From contig JAGCYV010000019.1 in assembly GCA_017960605.1 (NCBI GenBank), positions 1 through 56,889 on the forward strand: DNA of 56,889 bases, read 5' to 3'. Under the pieces are notes generated by a model. That model did no database searches, was not told the DNA's origin, and saw only the letters and a program-made list of their open reading frames with translations. How positions within the stretch are numbered: the stretch's first letter is position 1; every line of letters begins with the position of its first letter. Origin of the DNA: Bacteroidales bacterium. GTDB taxonomy: Bacteria; Bacteroidota; Bacteroidia; Bacteroidales; P3. Shown in pieces: positions 32,794-40,360 of this stretch. The position numbers and the translations under genes are program-made.

Positions 32794-34068
32794 GTTGTCA
32801 AACTGATAGCCTTTGCCGGCGGCGGGGGAGCCTTCTTGGAGGCGATAGTCGTCGGCCGAGGGATCGACAAACTGCGGGTCGGTGCTATCGACCCCTTTCA
32901 CCCAACAGCGGGTGAGGGTGACCGAATCGAGGTGCTCGCCGTCGGAGGCGATAAGCATCTCGCTCTCGCGCGAACCCCAGACGATACAGTCGGTGAAGTC
33001 GGCCTGAAGATGGTCGGCCACAAGATTGCCGTTACGGTCGGCCAGGTAGTTGGCCAGGATGACGCTTTCCTGCTGACGAGAAGAGTAGTTCCAGTAGTCG
33101 GCGAAAGTGCAATGGGAGAAGCTGTAGGTGCCGCCCTGAAGGACGGTGATACTGCCCAAACAGTCATACACCAGCACGTTGTCGGCGGTGATGCTGCCCC
33201 CTTGCCCAATCAAGGCACAGTCGCTCATATTGCGGATGACGGTGTTGGTCACCGTGAAGCCGGCTCCCGGATAGGCGCGGAGGCCGCCGGTGCCGTTCTC
33301 CACCACAGCGTGATTAATCACGTTGCCCGTACTGCCGCCTGTGAACCAGAGACATTGCCACTGGCCGGGAAGGAACGAGTACCACCCGTCGTGCCGCAGG
33401 GATGTGAAGAGGACAGGCTGATCGGCGGAGCCGTTGGCCACAAGGCGGGCGTTGGTATCGAACACCAGCATAGCGTCGTTGGCAAAATAAAGTTCTTCAC
33501 CTGCATTGAGGGTAAGGGTGCTGCCATCGAGGACAGCGGCGGCTCCGATGATGACATGCGGACGCGTGTGATCCCAGTTGGCACAGTCGATGACGCTGTA
33601 CCACGTGGTGTCGGTGGGTTTCAGGCGATGAAAGACGGCGTTTCGTCCATAGGCCGATACCGGCAAACGCTGACCATTGGAAAAGACGATGGCATCCTCG
33701 ACGATAAACGGGACATGCACAGTGTCGGCACGCAGATTGGCCTGGATGAAGATGAAGATGCTGTCGCCAGACAGAATCTCCACATTCCGAGCCACCAGCG
33801 AGGTGTCGCCATCGACATTGAGACGGAAGCAGCTGCCCGTACCGCCTGCGAGGGTGATGCTGCTGATTACCACATCCTTGCCGCTTCGGTTATAGACCTT
33901 CACATAGCGGGTAGTGCTGCCGATGGTGGTAAAAAGGGTGTCGAAGGCCACGGTGTCGGCCGAGAACTGGAGTTTTACTTCACTCTCGGCGACATAGTTC
34001 TCCTTCTCGCATGAAATCGAGAACCACGGAACCATCGCCAACAACAATATATACCACAATCTTCTCAT
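32791..34068 (-). CDS. Beta-helix lipoprotein of unknown function
   Basis: This predicted lipoprotein has 425 residues, with lipobox SISC placing the acylated cysteine at residue 20. The N-terminal part (about 30-130) looks like an Ig-like or abnormal-spindle type beta domain (FDTLFTTIGSTTRYVKVYNRS). The region from about 140 to 400 looks like a right-handed parallel beta-helix (NAGEELYFANDAMLVFDTNA, NTVIRNMSDCALIGQGG, HCTFADYWNYSS). No catalytic residues of a lyase can be identified. It probably sits at the cell surface. It lies 13 bp downstream of the M64 peptidase gene. Its stop codon comes from a heptamer repeat. Confidence 0.82.
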   Translation of the reverse strand: MRRLWYILLLAMVPWFSISCEKENYVAESEVKLQFSADTVAFDTLFTTIGSTTRYVKVYNRSGKDVVISSITLAGGTGSCFRLNVDGDTSLVARNVEILSGDSIFIFIQANLRADTVHVPFIVEDAIVFSNGQRLPVSAYGRNAVFHRLKPTDTTWYSVIDCANWDHTRPHVIIGAAAVLDGSTLTLNAGEELYFANDAMLVFDTNARLVANGSADQPVLFTSLRHDGWYSFLPGQWQCLWFTGGSTGNVINHAVVENGTGGLRAYPGAGFTVTNTVIRNMSDCALIGQGGSITADNVLVYDCLGSITVLQGGTYSFSHCTFADYWNYSSRQQESVILANYLADRNGNLVADHLQADFTDCIVWGSRESEMLIASDGEHLDSVTLTRCWVKGVDSTDPQFVDPSADDYRLQEGSPAAGKGYQFDN

Positions 34069-34081
34069 TTGTTCTAACTTC

Positions 34082-35329
34082 TCACTTTATATAAAGTCCG
34101 ATTACCGCCTCCAGCCGCTCACGGCAGACGGGGCAGAAAGGAGCATAGTCGCGCATCATGCAGCGCATCGCCGGCCGATAGACCCCTTTGGAGGAATAGC
34201 CGGCACCCTCATACACCCCCAAAGGCCCGTTCTCGCCCCTCGGCACCTTCACATCGGGCGTAGGGACAGGCGTTCCCGCCGGCAGTAGATGCTGCCACTT
34301 GCTCTGGAAATCAACCAGATTGGTAATATTCGGCTCCAACGGTTCGTATTGGGTGCGATGGAGGTCGGCATAGCTGAGGTCCTCATCGACATACTCGTCG
34401 GCCAAGCCTCCGATACCATGCCCCAACTCATGAGGCAACACGCTCTCGGCCATCTTATGCAACGAGCTGACGGAATAAAAATTATAGATAGCTCCGCCGC
34501 CGTACTTCTCATTGTTCAGCACGATGATGATATGGTCGCAGGGAGTGGTGCCAAGCAAATCATGCAACTGCCACAGACGGAAGGTCATTGCATAGCGGTC
34601 GGCACCGAAGGTGTTGTACTCCACCCCCGCGTCGCCCTTCACAAAATAGAGATTGAAATCCTCGCGATGACTCTTGAACGGTTCCTTGCCGAAAAGCACC
34701 TCGGTCATACGGCCACACACCTGCTGATACTCACTGTCGCTCACACCCTCGAACCCTTGCATCACAAAGGCCACATCGAATTTAGTGTTTAGTGGTAAGT
34801 GTTTAATGTTTCGTTTTAAGCGTTTAGTGTTAAGTGTTAAGTGTTCAGTGTTAAGTGTTAAACGTTTTGCGTTTATTTGTCCATTGTATTCGATGACCGC
34901 CTGGTCTTTAAGTCGCAGGTCTTTGTCGCGTTTCTGCAAGGCAATCAGTACCTTGCCTTTCGGCATCGGCACCAGCAGTGTTTCCTCGAAACGCTTGCTC
35001 TCGGTGCGCCCTTCGGGGGTGTCCTTGTATTCACGAAAGAGGTTGCTGTAGCCCCGAGAATAGAGCTCACGACCTGTTCTCGCATCGCGTACCACCACAC
35101 GGTAGTCGCCATTGTCGAAGGGGTCGAGCAGTTGGGTACGGGAACCGTGCCACGGAGCCTGACGGTCGATGAACCTCTCCACCCAGACGGTATCCTTCAA
35201 GGCGGAACCTTCACGCAGGCAGTCGAGACGCAGCGTGCCGCCGGTGAACCAGCGGTCGAATTCCGTCTCCTGCCCGCACAAAAACAGGGGCAACAACAGC
35301 CACAGCAAGAAGAGCGTCTTCGTTCTCAT
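34082..35329 (-). CDS. M64 family (IgA peptidase-like) metallopeptidase
   Basis: This exported zinc peptidase has 415 residues from the ATG at 35329, which begins a signal peptide (MRTKTLFLLWLLLPLFLCGQ). An in-frame start 16 codons upstream would spoil the signal. An N-terminal M64 domain covers about 20-150. The catalytic domain holds the zinc motif HELGHGIGGLADEY with the first histidine at residue 300. Four cysteines in the C-terminal CMM...CPVC region may form disulfides. Residues about 154-183 are encoded by a heptamer repeat and form a K/E-R/H-LTLNT peptide repeated about four times, probably an exposed linker between the two domains. The substrate is unknown. Confidence 0.88.
   Translation of the reverse strand: MRTKTLFLLWLLLPLFLCGQETEFDRWFTGGTLRLDCLREGSALKDTVWVERFIDRQAPWHGSRTQLLDPFDNGDYRVVVRDARTGRELYSRGYSNLFREYKDTPEGRTESKRFEETLLVPMPKGKVLIALQKRDKDLRLKDQAVIEYNGQINAKRLTLNTEHLTLNTKRLKRNIKHLPLNTKFDVAFVMQGFEGVSDSEYQQVCGRMTEVLFGKEPFKSHREDFNLYFVKGDAGVEYNTFGADRYAMTFRLWQLHDLLGTTPCDHIIIVLNNEKYGGGAIYNFYSVSSLHKMAESVLPHELGHGIGGLADEYVDEDLSYADLHRTQYEPLEPNITNLVDFQSKWQHLLPAGTPVPTPDVKVPRGENGPLGVYEGAGYSSKGVYRPAMRCMMRDYAPFCPVCRERLEAVIGLYIK
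34782..34868. repeat. Coding heptamer array inside the M64 peptidase gene
   Basis: On the minus strand, 12 heptamers of TAACACT type run in tandem. Three heptamers equal seven codons, giving the heptapeptide repeat KRLTLNT / EHLTLNT / KRLKRNI / KHLPLNT. Every third heptamer, the one read in codon phase, starts AAA or GAA in place of TAA, so no stop occurs. Confidence 0.85.
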
Positions 35330-35394
35330 ACCGCTACTATAACGCCAAAAAGAAGCTGTTATTGTGTCCTCCTCCACACATTAGGAAGTTGTTT

Positions 35395-35427
35395 TTTGTG
35401 TCGGTATTCATTTTTTTCGTACTTTTG
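35395..35427 (+). promoter_or_regulatory. Promoter of the Wzz-Wzy-Wzx cassette
   Basis: TTTG at 35395-35398 and TACTTTTG at 35420-35427 are 21 bp apart, matching TTTG / TAnnTTTG. Transcription would start near 35434, giving a leader of about 30 nt before the ATG at 35465. Confidence 0.8.
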
Positions 35428-35464
35428 CAAAATCATTGCCACGATACAAGAACCATTCCGACAG

Positions 35465-36166
35465 ATGTTAAACCACAAGAAAAAAAACAGTTGCAACCCT
35501 TTGACTTGCCCCAAAAAGCGCATTATATGGATTGTCGCAAGCACCCTTGCGATGCTCATCATCAGCCTCATCGTCACCCAAGACCTGTCTTGGAAACCCC
35601 AGTATGAAGCCCGATATGAGTTCAGAGTAAGAAACTATTACAAGAACGTGGAAGAGCCTGAACTTGTCCTATCCGGGCTTTCCATCCACGACAGTTATTG
35701 GCTTTACGAGTACTTGTCGGAACAACCTGCCATCGCCGATGTTGAACGAAAACTAAAGTATGACAACACGGAGAAAATCACCCTGCTTGCGACAGGTGCC
35801 GACAGCGCAATGGTAGCCTCCTACGCCGCCGACCTTTACAACCAAGCCTGCGACACCATGGAACACTATGGCGATGAGTTGAGCGAACGTCTGGCAGAAG
35901 TATTACGGAAACAGATTGATTCACTTTCCCAACCGACCACCGAAGGAATGGACACCCTCATGGAAACCTTATACAAACGGTTGGTCTTTGTAGAGACCTC
36001 CCAAGCCAGCGGACTCAAATACATTTCCCTATTGAACGGTGCCGAACTTCCACAAGCCCATAAAACCCCGAAAAGAGGATGGATTATCCTTCTTTCCACA
36101 GCGGTTGCATTTCTGTTCAGTCTCATCGTGTGCTTCCTGAAAAAAGAGGACCATGAAAGCCGTTGA
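35465..36166 (+). CDS. Wzz-like chain-length determinant / inner membrane protein
   Basis: This 233-residue inner membrane protein has two transmembrane helices, at about residues 21-38 (IVASTLAMLIISLIV) and 205-226 (GWIILLSTAVAFLFSLIVCFL). The periplasmic region between them is rich in helix, in the Wzz/PCP order TM-periplasm-TM. The PKRGW segment before the second helix resembles the P-x-x-P region of Wzz proteins. It would set the length of a polymerised glycan made with the next gene. The start codon is chosen by the promoter 40 bp upstream and the basic N-terminus. It overlaps the next gene by 14 bp. Assignment rests on topology and context; sequence similarity is weak. Confidence 0.6.
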   Translation: MLNHKKKNSCNPLTCPKKRIIWIVASTLAMLIISLIVTQDLSWKPQYEARYEFRVRNYYKNVEEPELVLSGLSIHDSYWLYEYLSEQPAIADVERKLKYDNTEKITLLATGADSAMVASYAADLYNQACDTMEHYGDELSERLAEVLRKQIDSLSQPTTEGMDTLMETLYKRLVFVETSQASGLKYISLLNGAELPQAHKTPKRGWIILLSTAVAFLFSLIVCFLKKEDHESR

Positions 36167-37442
36167 ACAAGGATATAAAATGCTCACCTCAAAGGCAGGC
36201 CATCTGGCGGTCTTTCTGGCCATGTATGTACTGATGGCGGTAGAATACTACCGCTTTGTATATTCCTACTATTACTACTTGATGGGCTTCGATTTCAGGC
36301 CCGATCCGATGCCTATCATCGCCGGCTTCCTGATGTTGGCCGCCACGATGGCGGTGATGTTCTTTGCAAAAGGCGAAGACAGAAGTTCGTATGCACTATC
36401 TATGCTGGTGGCGCTGTTACTGTGCCTGCCGTCGATGGTGATGTACCAGTTCGGCGGGGTATCGGTGTATGTGCCTCTCTACTCCCTGCTGTTCCTGTTG
36501 CTGCTGCGCCTTCCGCTGCTTGACATCAGACAGTGGCGTCTGCCGCGTCTGCCGGTGAAATACCAACGCTATTTGCTTCCCGCACTATGCCTGCTATGCC
36601 TGTTGCCCTTCCCCTTAGCCTACGGGTTGGACGGTATAGACCTGTCGCTCTTCACTATGGGAGAGGAGACATACGAGGTGCGCGCCGCAGTGTCGGAAAG
36701 GGAGACGTTGCTGACGTCCTACCTCTTGGGACCTTTACGCATGGTGCTGTTGCCGATGCTGATCGTGTATGGCTTGACGGACTTCAAGCGCAACTGGTGG
36801 ATGACGCTGCTGGGAGTGAGCGGGCTGCTGTTCCTCTTCCTGCTCAACCCCCAGAAGAGCATTTTCTTCGGCATTGCCGTAGTGTTAGTCATGTATCTGT
36901 TCAAGAGCTACCGCGCGAAAGCCGGCATGATACTCTATGGATTGACGGCGGCCTGCATTGTAGCGGTGCTGCTCAATGTGACCACAGGACACCTGATGGC
37001 CGAGTCAATCGTGCTGCGGAGATTGTTCTTCATACCGGTGATTGTGAGCGACAACTACTTCACCTTCTTTGACGGCCACCCGATGATGCTGTCGCATAGC
37101 GTGCTGGGTCACTGGCTGGATTATCCCTACCCATTAGAGCCGTCGCGCATGATAGGCGAGATGATGTACAACCGTGCGGAGACCAACTGCAATACCGGAA
37201 TCGTGGCTGACGGATTCATGAACTTCGGGCACGTGGGTGCCATCCTGTTCGTAGCCGCCGCCGCACTATTCGTGAGGTGCACCGATGGACAGATGCAGAA
37301 CCCCCGTTTCTTCGGCTTACTGGCACTGCTGGTTTACACCTTCCTCAACAGCGCATTCCTCACCACCCTGATGACCCACGGAGGCCTCGTCCTGCTTGTG
37401 GCGGTATGCTTCCTCATCCCCACCCAAAAGACCGAGTCATGA
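36153..37442 (+). CDS. Wzy-like O-antigen polymerase
   Basis: This 429-residue inner membrane protein has roughly 11-12 hydrophobic segments and a large periplasmic loop (FDGHPMMLSHSVLGHWLDYPYP...NCNTGIVADGFMNFGHVGAI). The GFMNFGHVG part resembles the conserved G-x-x-x-NFG-x-x-G element of O-antigen polymerases. It is placed between a Wzz-like and a Wzx-like gene with overlaps at both ends (14 bp and ATGA), the normal assembly cassette. It would polymerise lipid-linked repeat units in the periplasm. Members diverge strongly, so a related hypothetical membrane protein cannot be excluded. Confidence 0.7.
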   Translation: MKAVEQGYKMLTSKAGHLAVFLAMYVLMAVEYYRFVYSYYYYLMGFDFRPDPMPIIAGFLMLAATMAVMFFAKGEDRSSYALSMLVALLLCLPSMVMYQFGGVSVYVPLYSLLFLLLLRLPLLDIRQWRLPRLPVKYQRYLLPALCLLCLLPFPLAYGLDGIDLSLFTMGEETYEVRAAVSERETLLTSYLLGPLRMVLLPMLIVYGLTDFKRNWWMTLLGVSGLLFLFLLNPQKSIFFGIAVVLVMYLFKSYRAKAGMILYGLTAACIVAVLLNVTTGHLMAESIVLRRLFFIPVIVSDNYFTFFDGHPMMLSHSVLGHWLDYPYPLEPSRMIGEMMYNRAETNCNTGIVADGFMNFGHVGAILFVAAAALFVRCTDGQMQNPRFFGLLALLVYTFLNSAFLTTLMTHGGLVLLVAVCFLIPTQKTES

Positions 37443-38713
37443 TTAAGCAGTTGCGGACAAAACTCGCCTCGAGCGACTTCATCAAGAACAGCCTCACCCT
37501 CTCCAGCGGTGTAGCCATCGCCCAGGTGCTGCCGTTCCTGTTCTACCCGGTACTGGGGCGCATCTACACGCCCGCCCAGTTCGGCCTGCTGGCCGTCATC
37601 ACTTCCATCGTGTCCATATTGGCGGTCGTGGGGTCGGGAAAATACGAAAGCGGCATCCTGGTGGCCAAAGACAAACTGGAAGCCGCCCATCTGGCCGCGC
37701 TCTCCGTCATCGTAGGATTCGTCATCATGGCCGTCATCTGGCCCATCGTACAGATACTTTTCGCCGGTAAACTGGCCGAATGGATGAACGAACCCGACCT
37801 GCCCCGTTGGCTCTACGTCTGCCCCATCTCCGCATTCTCCATTATCGTCTTCAGCGTCTATAACGAATGGTGCGTCCGGGAGAAATACTTCAAGGCGCTG
37901 TCGGTCAACAAGATGGTCAACGCCGGTGCCATCACGCTGGGCAAAGTCTTCTTCGGTTTCGTGCACTTGGTCAGTCAGGGACTTGTCATAGGCGACATGA
38001 TCGGGCGCATTATCTCCGCCCTCGGCTGCGCCTTCCGGGCCTTCCGCTCCGACGGAAAGACCTTCCGTCAAGTGCGGTTCTCCGGCATCCTGCAGAGTGC
38101 CGTCAAATACAAAGAATTCCCGCTCTACACTATGCCGGGACGCCTGCTCAACACCTTGGGACAGAGCATGCCTGTGCTGCTGCTGACGGCATTCTTCAAC
38201 GCCGACCAAGCCGGCTACTTCTCTATGGCCACGATGGTATTCGTACTGCCCATCACCGTGATAGGCAACACCCTCGGAGACGTCTATCGCCAGCGGGCCA
38301 ACGCGGAATTCCAGCAAACCGGCCAATGCCTGAAGAGCTTCGACAAAATCCTCAAACTAACCGTCTTGATGGGATTCGGCGCATTAGTGGTTCTCGTGTG
38401 GTTCCTCCCTTGGCTCATGAAGGTGATTCTGGGGTCGGAATGGTACATTGCCGGCCAATATGCCCAGATTCTGGCGCCGATGATGGTGCTGTCGTTCATC
38501 GCCAACCCCCTCAGCGGCCTCTTCATCGTCGCCGACAAACTCAAGCACTTCTTCGTCTGGCAGGTGCTGTACGTCATCGCTTCCATCGTTCCCATCTGGT
38601 TAGGAAATGCTTTCTTCGGGACAATAGAGGCCACCCTCATCCTCTACGCCGTGATGATGGGCGCCGTCTATCTGACGAGCATCCTTATGACCCGCCACTT
38701 CGCCAAAGGGTGA
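37439..38713 (+). CDS. wzx: Wzx-like oligosaccharide flippase
   Basis: This 424-residue polytopic membrane protein of the MOP superfamily moves undecaprenyl-linked oligosaccharides across the inner membrane. It starts at the ATG that overlaps the Wzy stop (ATGA). The N-terminal LTLSSGVAIAQVLPFLFYPVLGRIYTPAQFG is typical of the polysaccharide-synthase family, and about 12 hydrophobic helices are spaced along the length, with the GRLLNTLGQSMPVLLLTAFF motif in the middle. It is the last gene of the plus-strand cassette; immediately after its stop begins a nested inverted repeat. In Porphyromonas a Wzx-type protein (PorS) is needed for the T9SS-linked glycolipid. Confidence 0.87.
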   Translation: MIKQLRTKLASSDFIKNSLTLSSGVAIAQVLPFLFYPVLGRIYTPAQFGLLAVITSIVSILAVVGSGKYESGILVAKDKLEAAHLAALSVIVGFVIMAVIWPIVQILFAGKLAEWMNEPDLPRWLYVCPISAFSIIVFSVYNEWCVREKYFKALSVNKMVNAGAITLGKVFFGFVHLVSQGLVIGDMIGRIISALGCAFRAFRSDGKTFRQVRFSGILQSAVKYKEFPLYTMPGRLLNTLGQSMPVLLLTAFFNADQAGYFSMATMVFVLPITVIGNTLGDVYRQRANAEFQQTGQCLKSFDKILKLTVLMGFGALVVLVWFLPWLMKVILGSEWYIAGQYAQILAPMMVLSFIANPLSGLFIVADKLKHFFVWQVLYVIASIVPIWLGNAFFGTIEATLILYAVMMGAVYLTSILMTRHFAKG

Positions 38714-38871
38714 GGTTACCGTTACAGCGTAACAGCGTAACAGTTTATATTTTGGTTATCCACCTACCCTAAAATAAGTCCTTATATCTATATATTTATT
38801 AAATATATAGATATAAGAATTTAATTTTGACTTTTGGAATACCAGTTTTTAAACTGTTACGGTGTTACGCT
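38711..38871. repeat. Nested inverted repeat after the flippase gene
   Basis: The outer arms AGCGTAACAGCGTAACAG (from 38726) and its inverted partner at 38851-38871 match over 21 bp with one mismatch and are made of the 8-mer GCGTAACA. Inside lies a perfect 18-bp AT-rich palindrome (38781-38817). There is no ORF. The interval 38714-39094 contains this structure, then an rRNA-like promoter/leader and an 11-bp array. Confidence 0.8.
38781..38817. terminator. AT-rich palindrome, possible bidirectional terminator
   Basis: Arms CTTATATCTATATATTTA and its exact reverse complement are separated by a single base. The stem is all A/T except for four G/C pairs. It follows the flippase stop by about 70 bp and faces the 3' end of the convergent glycan operon, a fitting place for a terminator, although no typical U-run follows. 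Confidence 0.4.
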
Positions 38872-38902
38872 CGAAAATTTTTTTGATTTTTTTTCGCCGA
38901 GA

Positions 38903-38935
38903 TTCGTAAACCGCAATGCGGCGGTTGTATCTTTG
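38903..38935 (+). promoter_or_regulatory. Orphan rRNA-like promoter and leader with no gene behind it
   Basis: TTCG (38903-38906) and TATCTTTG (38928-38935) are 21 bp apart, the second an exact -7 match followed by CACGC. About 60 bp downstream, GAGCACTTTGACATACTGAG resembles the boxA-type leader (CTTTGACATA) that precedes Bacteroidota rRNA operons. No rRNA or convincing gene follows; transcription would enter the convergent O-antigen ligase gene antisense. Confidence 0.5.
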
Positions 38936-39028
38936 CACGCGGAAAGGGACGCGAACTGGCCAGCGCAAACCAATCCAAAACTCTCAAAGAGAGCACTTTG
39001 ACATACTGAGAAACTATTCAAATATGAG

Positions 39029-39116
39029 CCTTGGGCAGGCAAGTCCCATGTTAGGCACTTGTTACTCCTTAGTCAAGCCTTGGGTAAACCTTTGTCAGAC
39101 ACTTGACAACCTTTTC
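39029..39116. repeat. Degenerate 11-bp array downstream of the orphan leader
   Basis: Seven or eight 11-mers run from 39029. Aligned from 39040, seven successive units keep A at position 3 and C at position 6, and most keep T at 9 and G at 11 (CAAGTCCCATG, TTAGGCACTTG, TTACTCCTTAG, TCAAGCCTTGG, GTAAACCTTTG, TCAGACACTTG). The last units overlap the 3' end of the O-antigen ligase gene. Confidence 0.6.
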
Positions 39117-40357
39117 GGCATGCGGCTGCCGACACCAAGAATCAGGAGGCAATAGACGAGGGCTATAAACTGCACGCCCATCTGCCGGTTGAGCATCACC
39201 TCGAATATATTCATGACGACAACCACCATCACAACCATTACGGCTACGAAGCTGCGGGTGCCCTTAGACAAAGCGATCACCAACGGTGCGAGTAACATGA
39301 ACAGCAACACTACCAGCCCTGCAATCCCCGTCTCAAGGACAGTCTCAATGTACTGATTGTGGCTGTTGTAGCCGACATCAACTGCTTTCCGGTAGCCTCT
39401 CTCCTCGAACTTCTCCCGTAGTTGGGCGCTGCAATCTCCCACTCCATAGCCGAACATCAAATGCCCCTCGGTAGCTTTGACGCCACATTCCCACGCAATC
39501 ACACGGTCATCAGGCACATGGTTCTCATCCCAATGCGCAAGGGCTTCAAACCGGGAAAACGCCGAAGGTTCGACAAAGTATAATCCCGCAGAAAAAACCA
39601 GAGAAACCAGTGCAATGACCATTGCCACCTTGTACTTCTTCCGGAAGAAGGTAAGATGCACCAGGGCAAGAGCGAAAAACAGGATCAAGGTAACAATGCC
39701 CGAGCGGGAAGAGGACATGAAAAGATACACCGCAAGAACGACAAGAGCCCCAAAGAGTAGCGGCCAATCTCTCCGGCGTTTTTCCTTAGGAGTGTATATA
39801 ATGCAGCCATACAAGAAAACAACAGCAGCATCAATATAGAGCGCAAGGTAGTTATGGTGCATCCCCAGCGGGTCGTCCTGCCAGTCTCTCACCTCTACCG
39901 CCGGTACTCCTTGAACCAATTGGAATCCGCTGATCACAAGGCAAACCGCGAAGCGGACGAGCAACGTGGCCGTGAACACCTGAAACAAGGCCTTGATGCG
40001 GGTTCGTGTAAGGTAGGACGTGTCGGCCAGCAGACACAGCAGCGGGATAATTAGGAAATACAATTTGACAACCGTCCGGAACCACCCTTCGGTATGGTTT
40101 GAACTGACAAGGGCAGACAGCGCATACAGGAGCCAGTATGCCACCATCGCCCATAGACAAACCCTCTGAGACAAAGTCAGCGAACGGTTCCCGAAGGTTT
40201 GAGTGTAGAACATTTTAATCACAGACAGTCCCGCAAGGACACAAACAGCCACGATACCCAGTCGCCACCACAGAGTGATAGAAACAACCGTGAACGCCAA
40301 CGCCACAAACACAACCCGCTCCGGCCAGGACAAATCTTTAAACAAATGGTGCGACAT
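39095..40357 (-). CDS. O-antigen ligase-like membrane protein (Wzy_C family)
   Basis: This 420-residue inner membrane protein has about 11 hydrophobic segments and a large periplasmic loop with SHNQYIETVLETGIAGL, the conserved H-N-x-Y-x-x-x-x-x-E-x-G motif of the WaaL/Wzy_C family. It either joins glycan to a lipid A or other acceptor or polymerises it; the two roles cannot be told apart by sequence. Since a separate Wzy-like gene exists at 36153, ligation is favoured. It is the last gene of the minus-strand glycan operon, 3 bp downstream of the FAD/Fe-S gene. Its 3' end is embedded in an 11-bp repeat array. Confidence 0.82.
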   Translation of the reverse strand: MSHHLFKDLSWPERVVFVALAFTVVSITLWWRLGIVAVCVLAGLSVIKMFYTQTFGNRSLTLSQRVCLWAMVAYWLLYALSALVSSNHTEGWFRTVVKLYFLIIPLLCLLADTSYLTRTRIKALFQVFTATLLVRFAVCLVISGFQLVQGVPAVEVRDWQDDPLGMHHNYLALYIDAAVVFLYGCIIYTPKEKRRRDWPLLFGALVVLAVYLFMSSSRSGIVTLILFFALALVHLTFFRKKYKVAMVIALVSLVFSAGLYFVEPSAFSRFEALAHWDENHVPDDRVIAWECGVKATEGHLMFGYGVGDCSAQLREKFEERGYRKAVDVGYNSHNQYIETVLETGIAGLVVLLFMLLAPLVIALSKGTRSFVAVMVVMVVVVMNIFEVMLNRQMGVQFIALVYCLLILGVGSRMPKRLSSV

Positions 40358-40360
40358 CGG

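Noticed and set aside
34877-35464. N-terminal extension of the Wzz-like protein by 196 codons
   Set aside because: The extension lies opposite the M64 peptidase gene and upstream of the mapped promoter boxes; the ATG at 35465 fits the membrane topology.
38916-39155. Small plus-strand ORF (79 codons, or 43 from the ATG at 39024)
   Set aside because: Its 3' part is the translation of the 11-bp array and it overlaps the end of the convergent ligase gene; no recognisable motif. It could still be a leader peptide.
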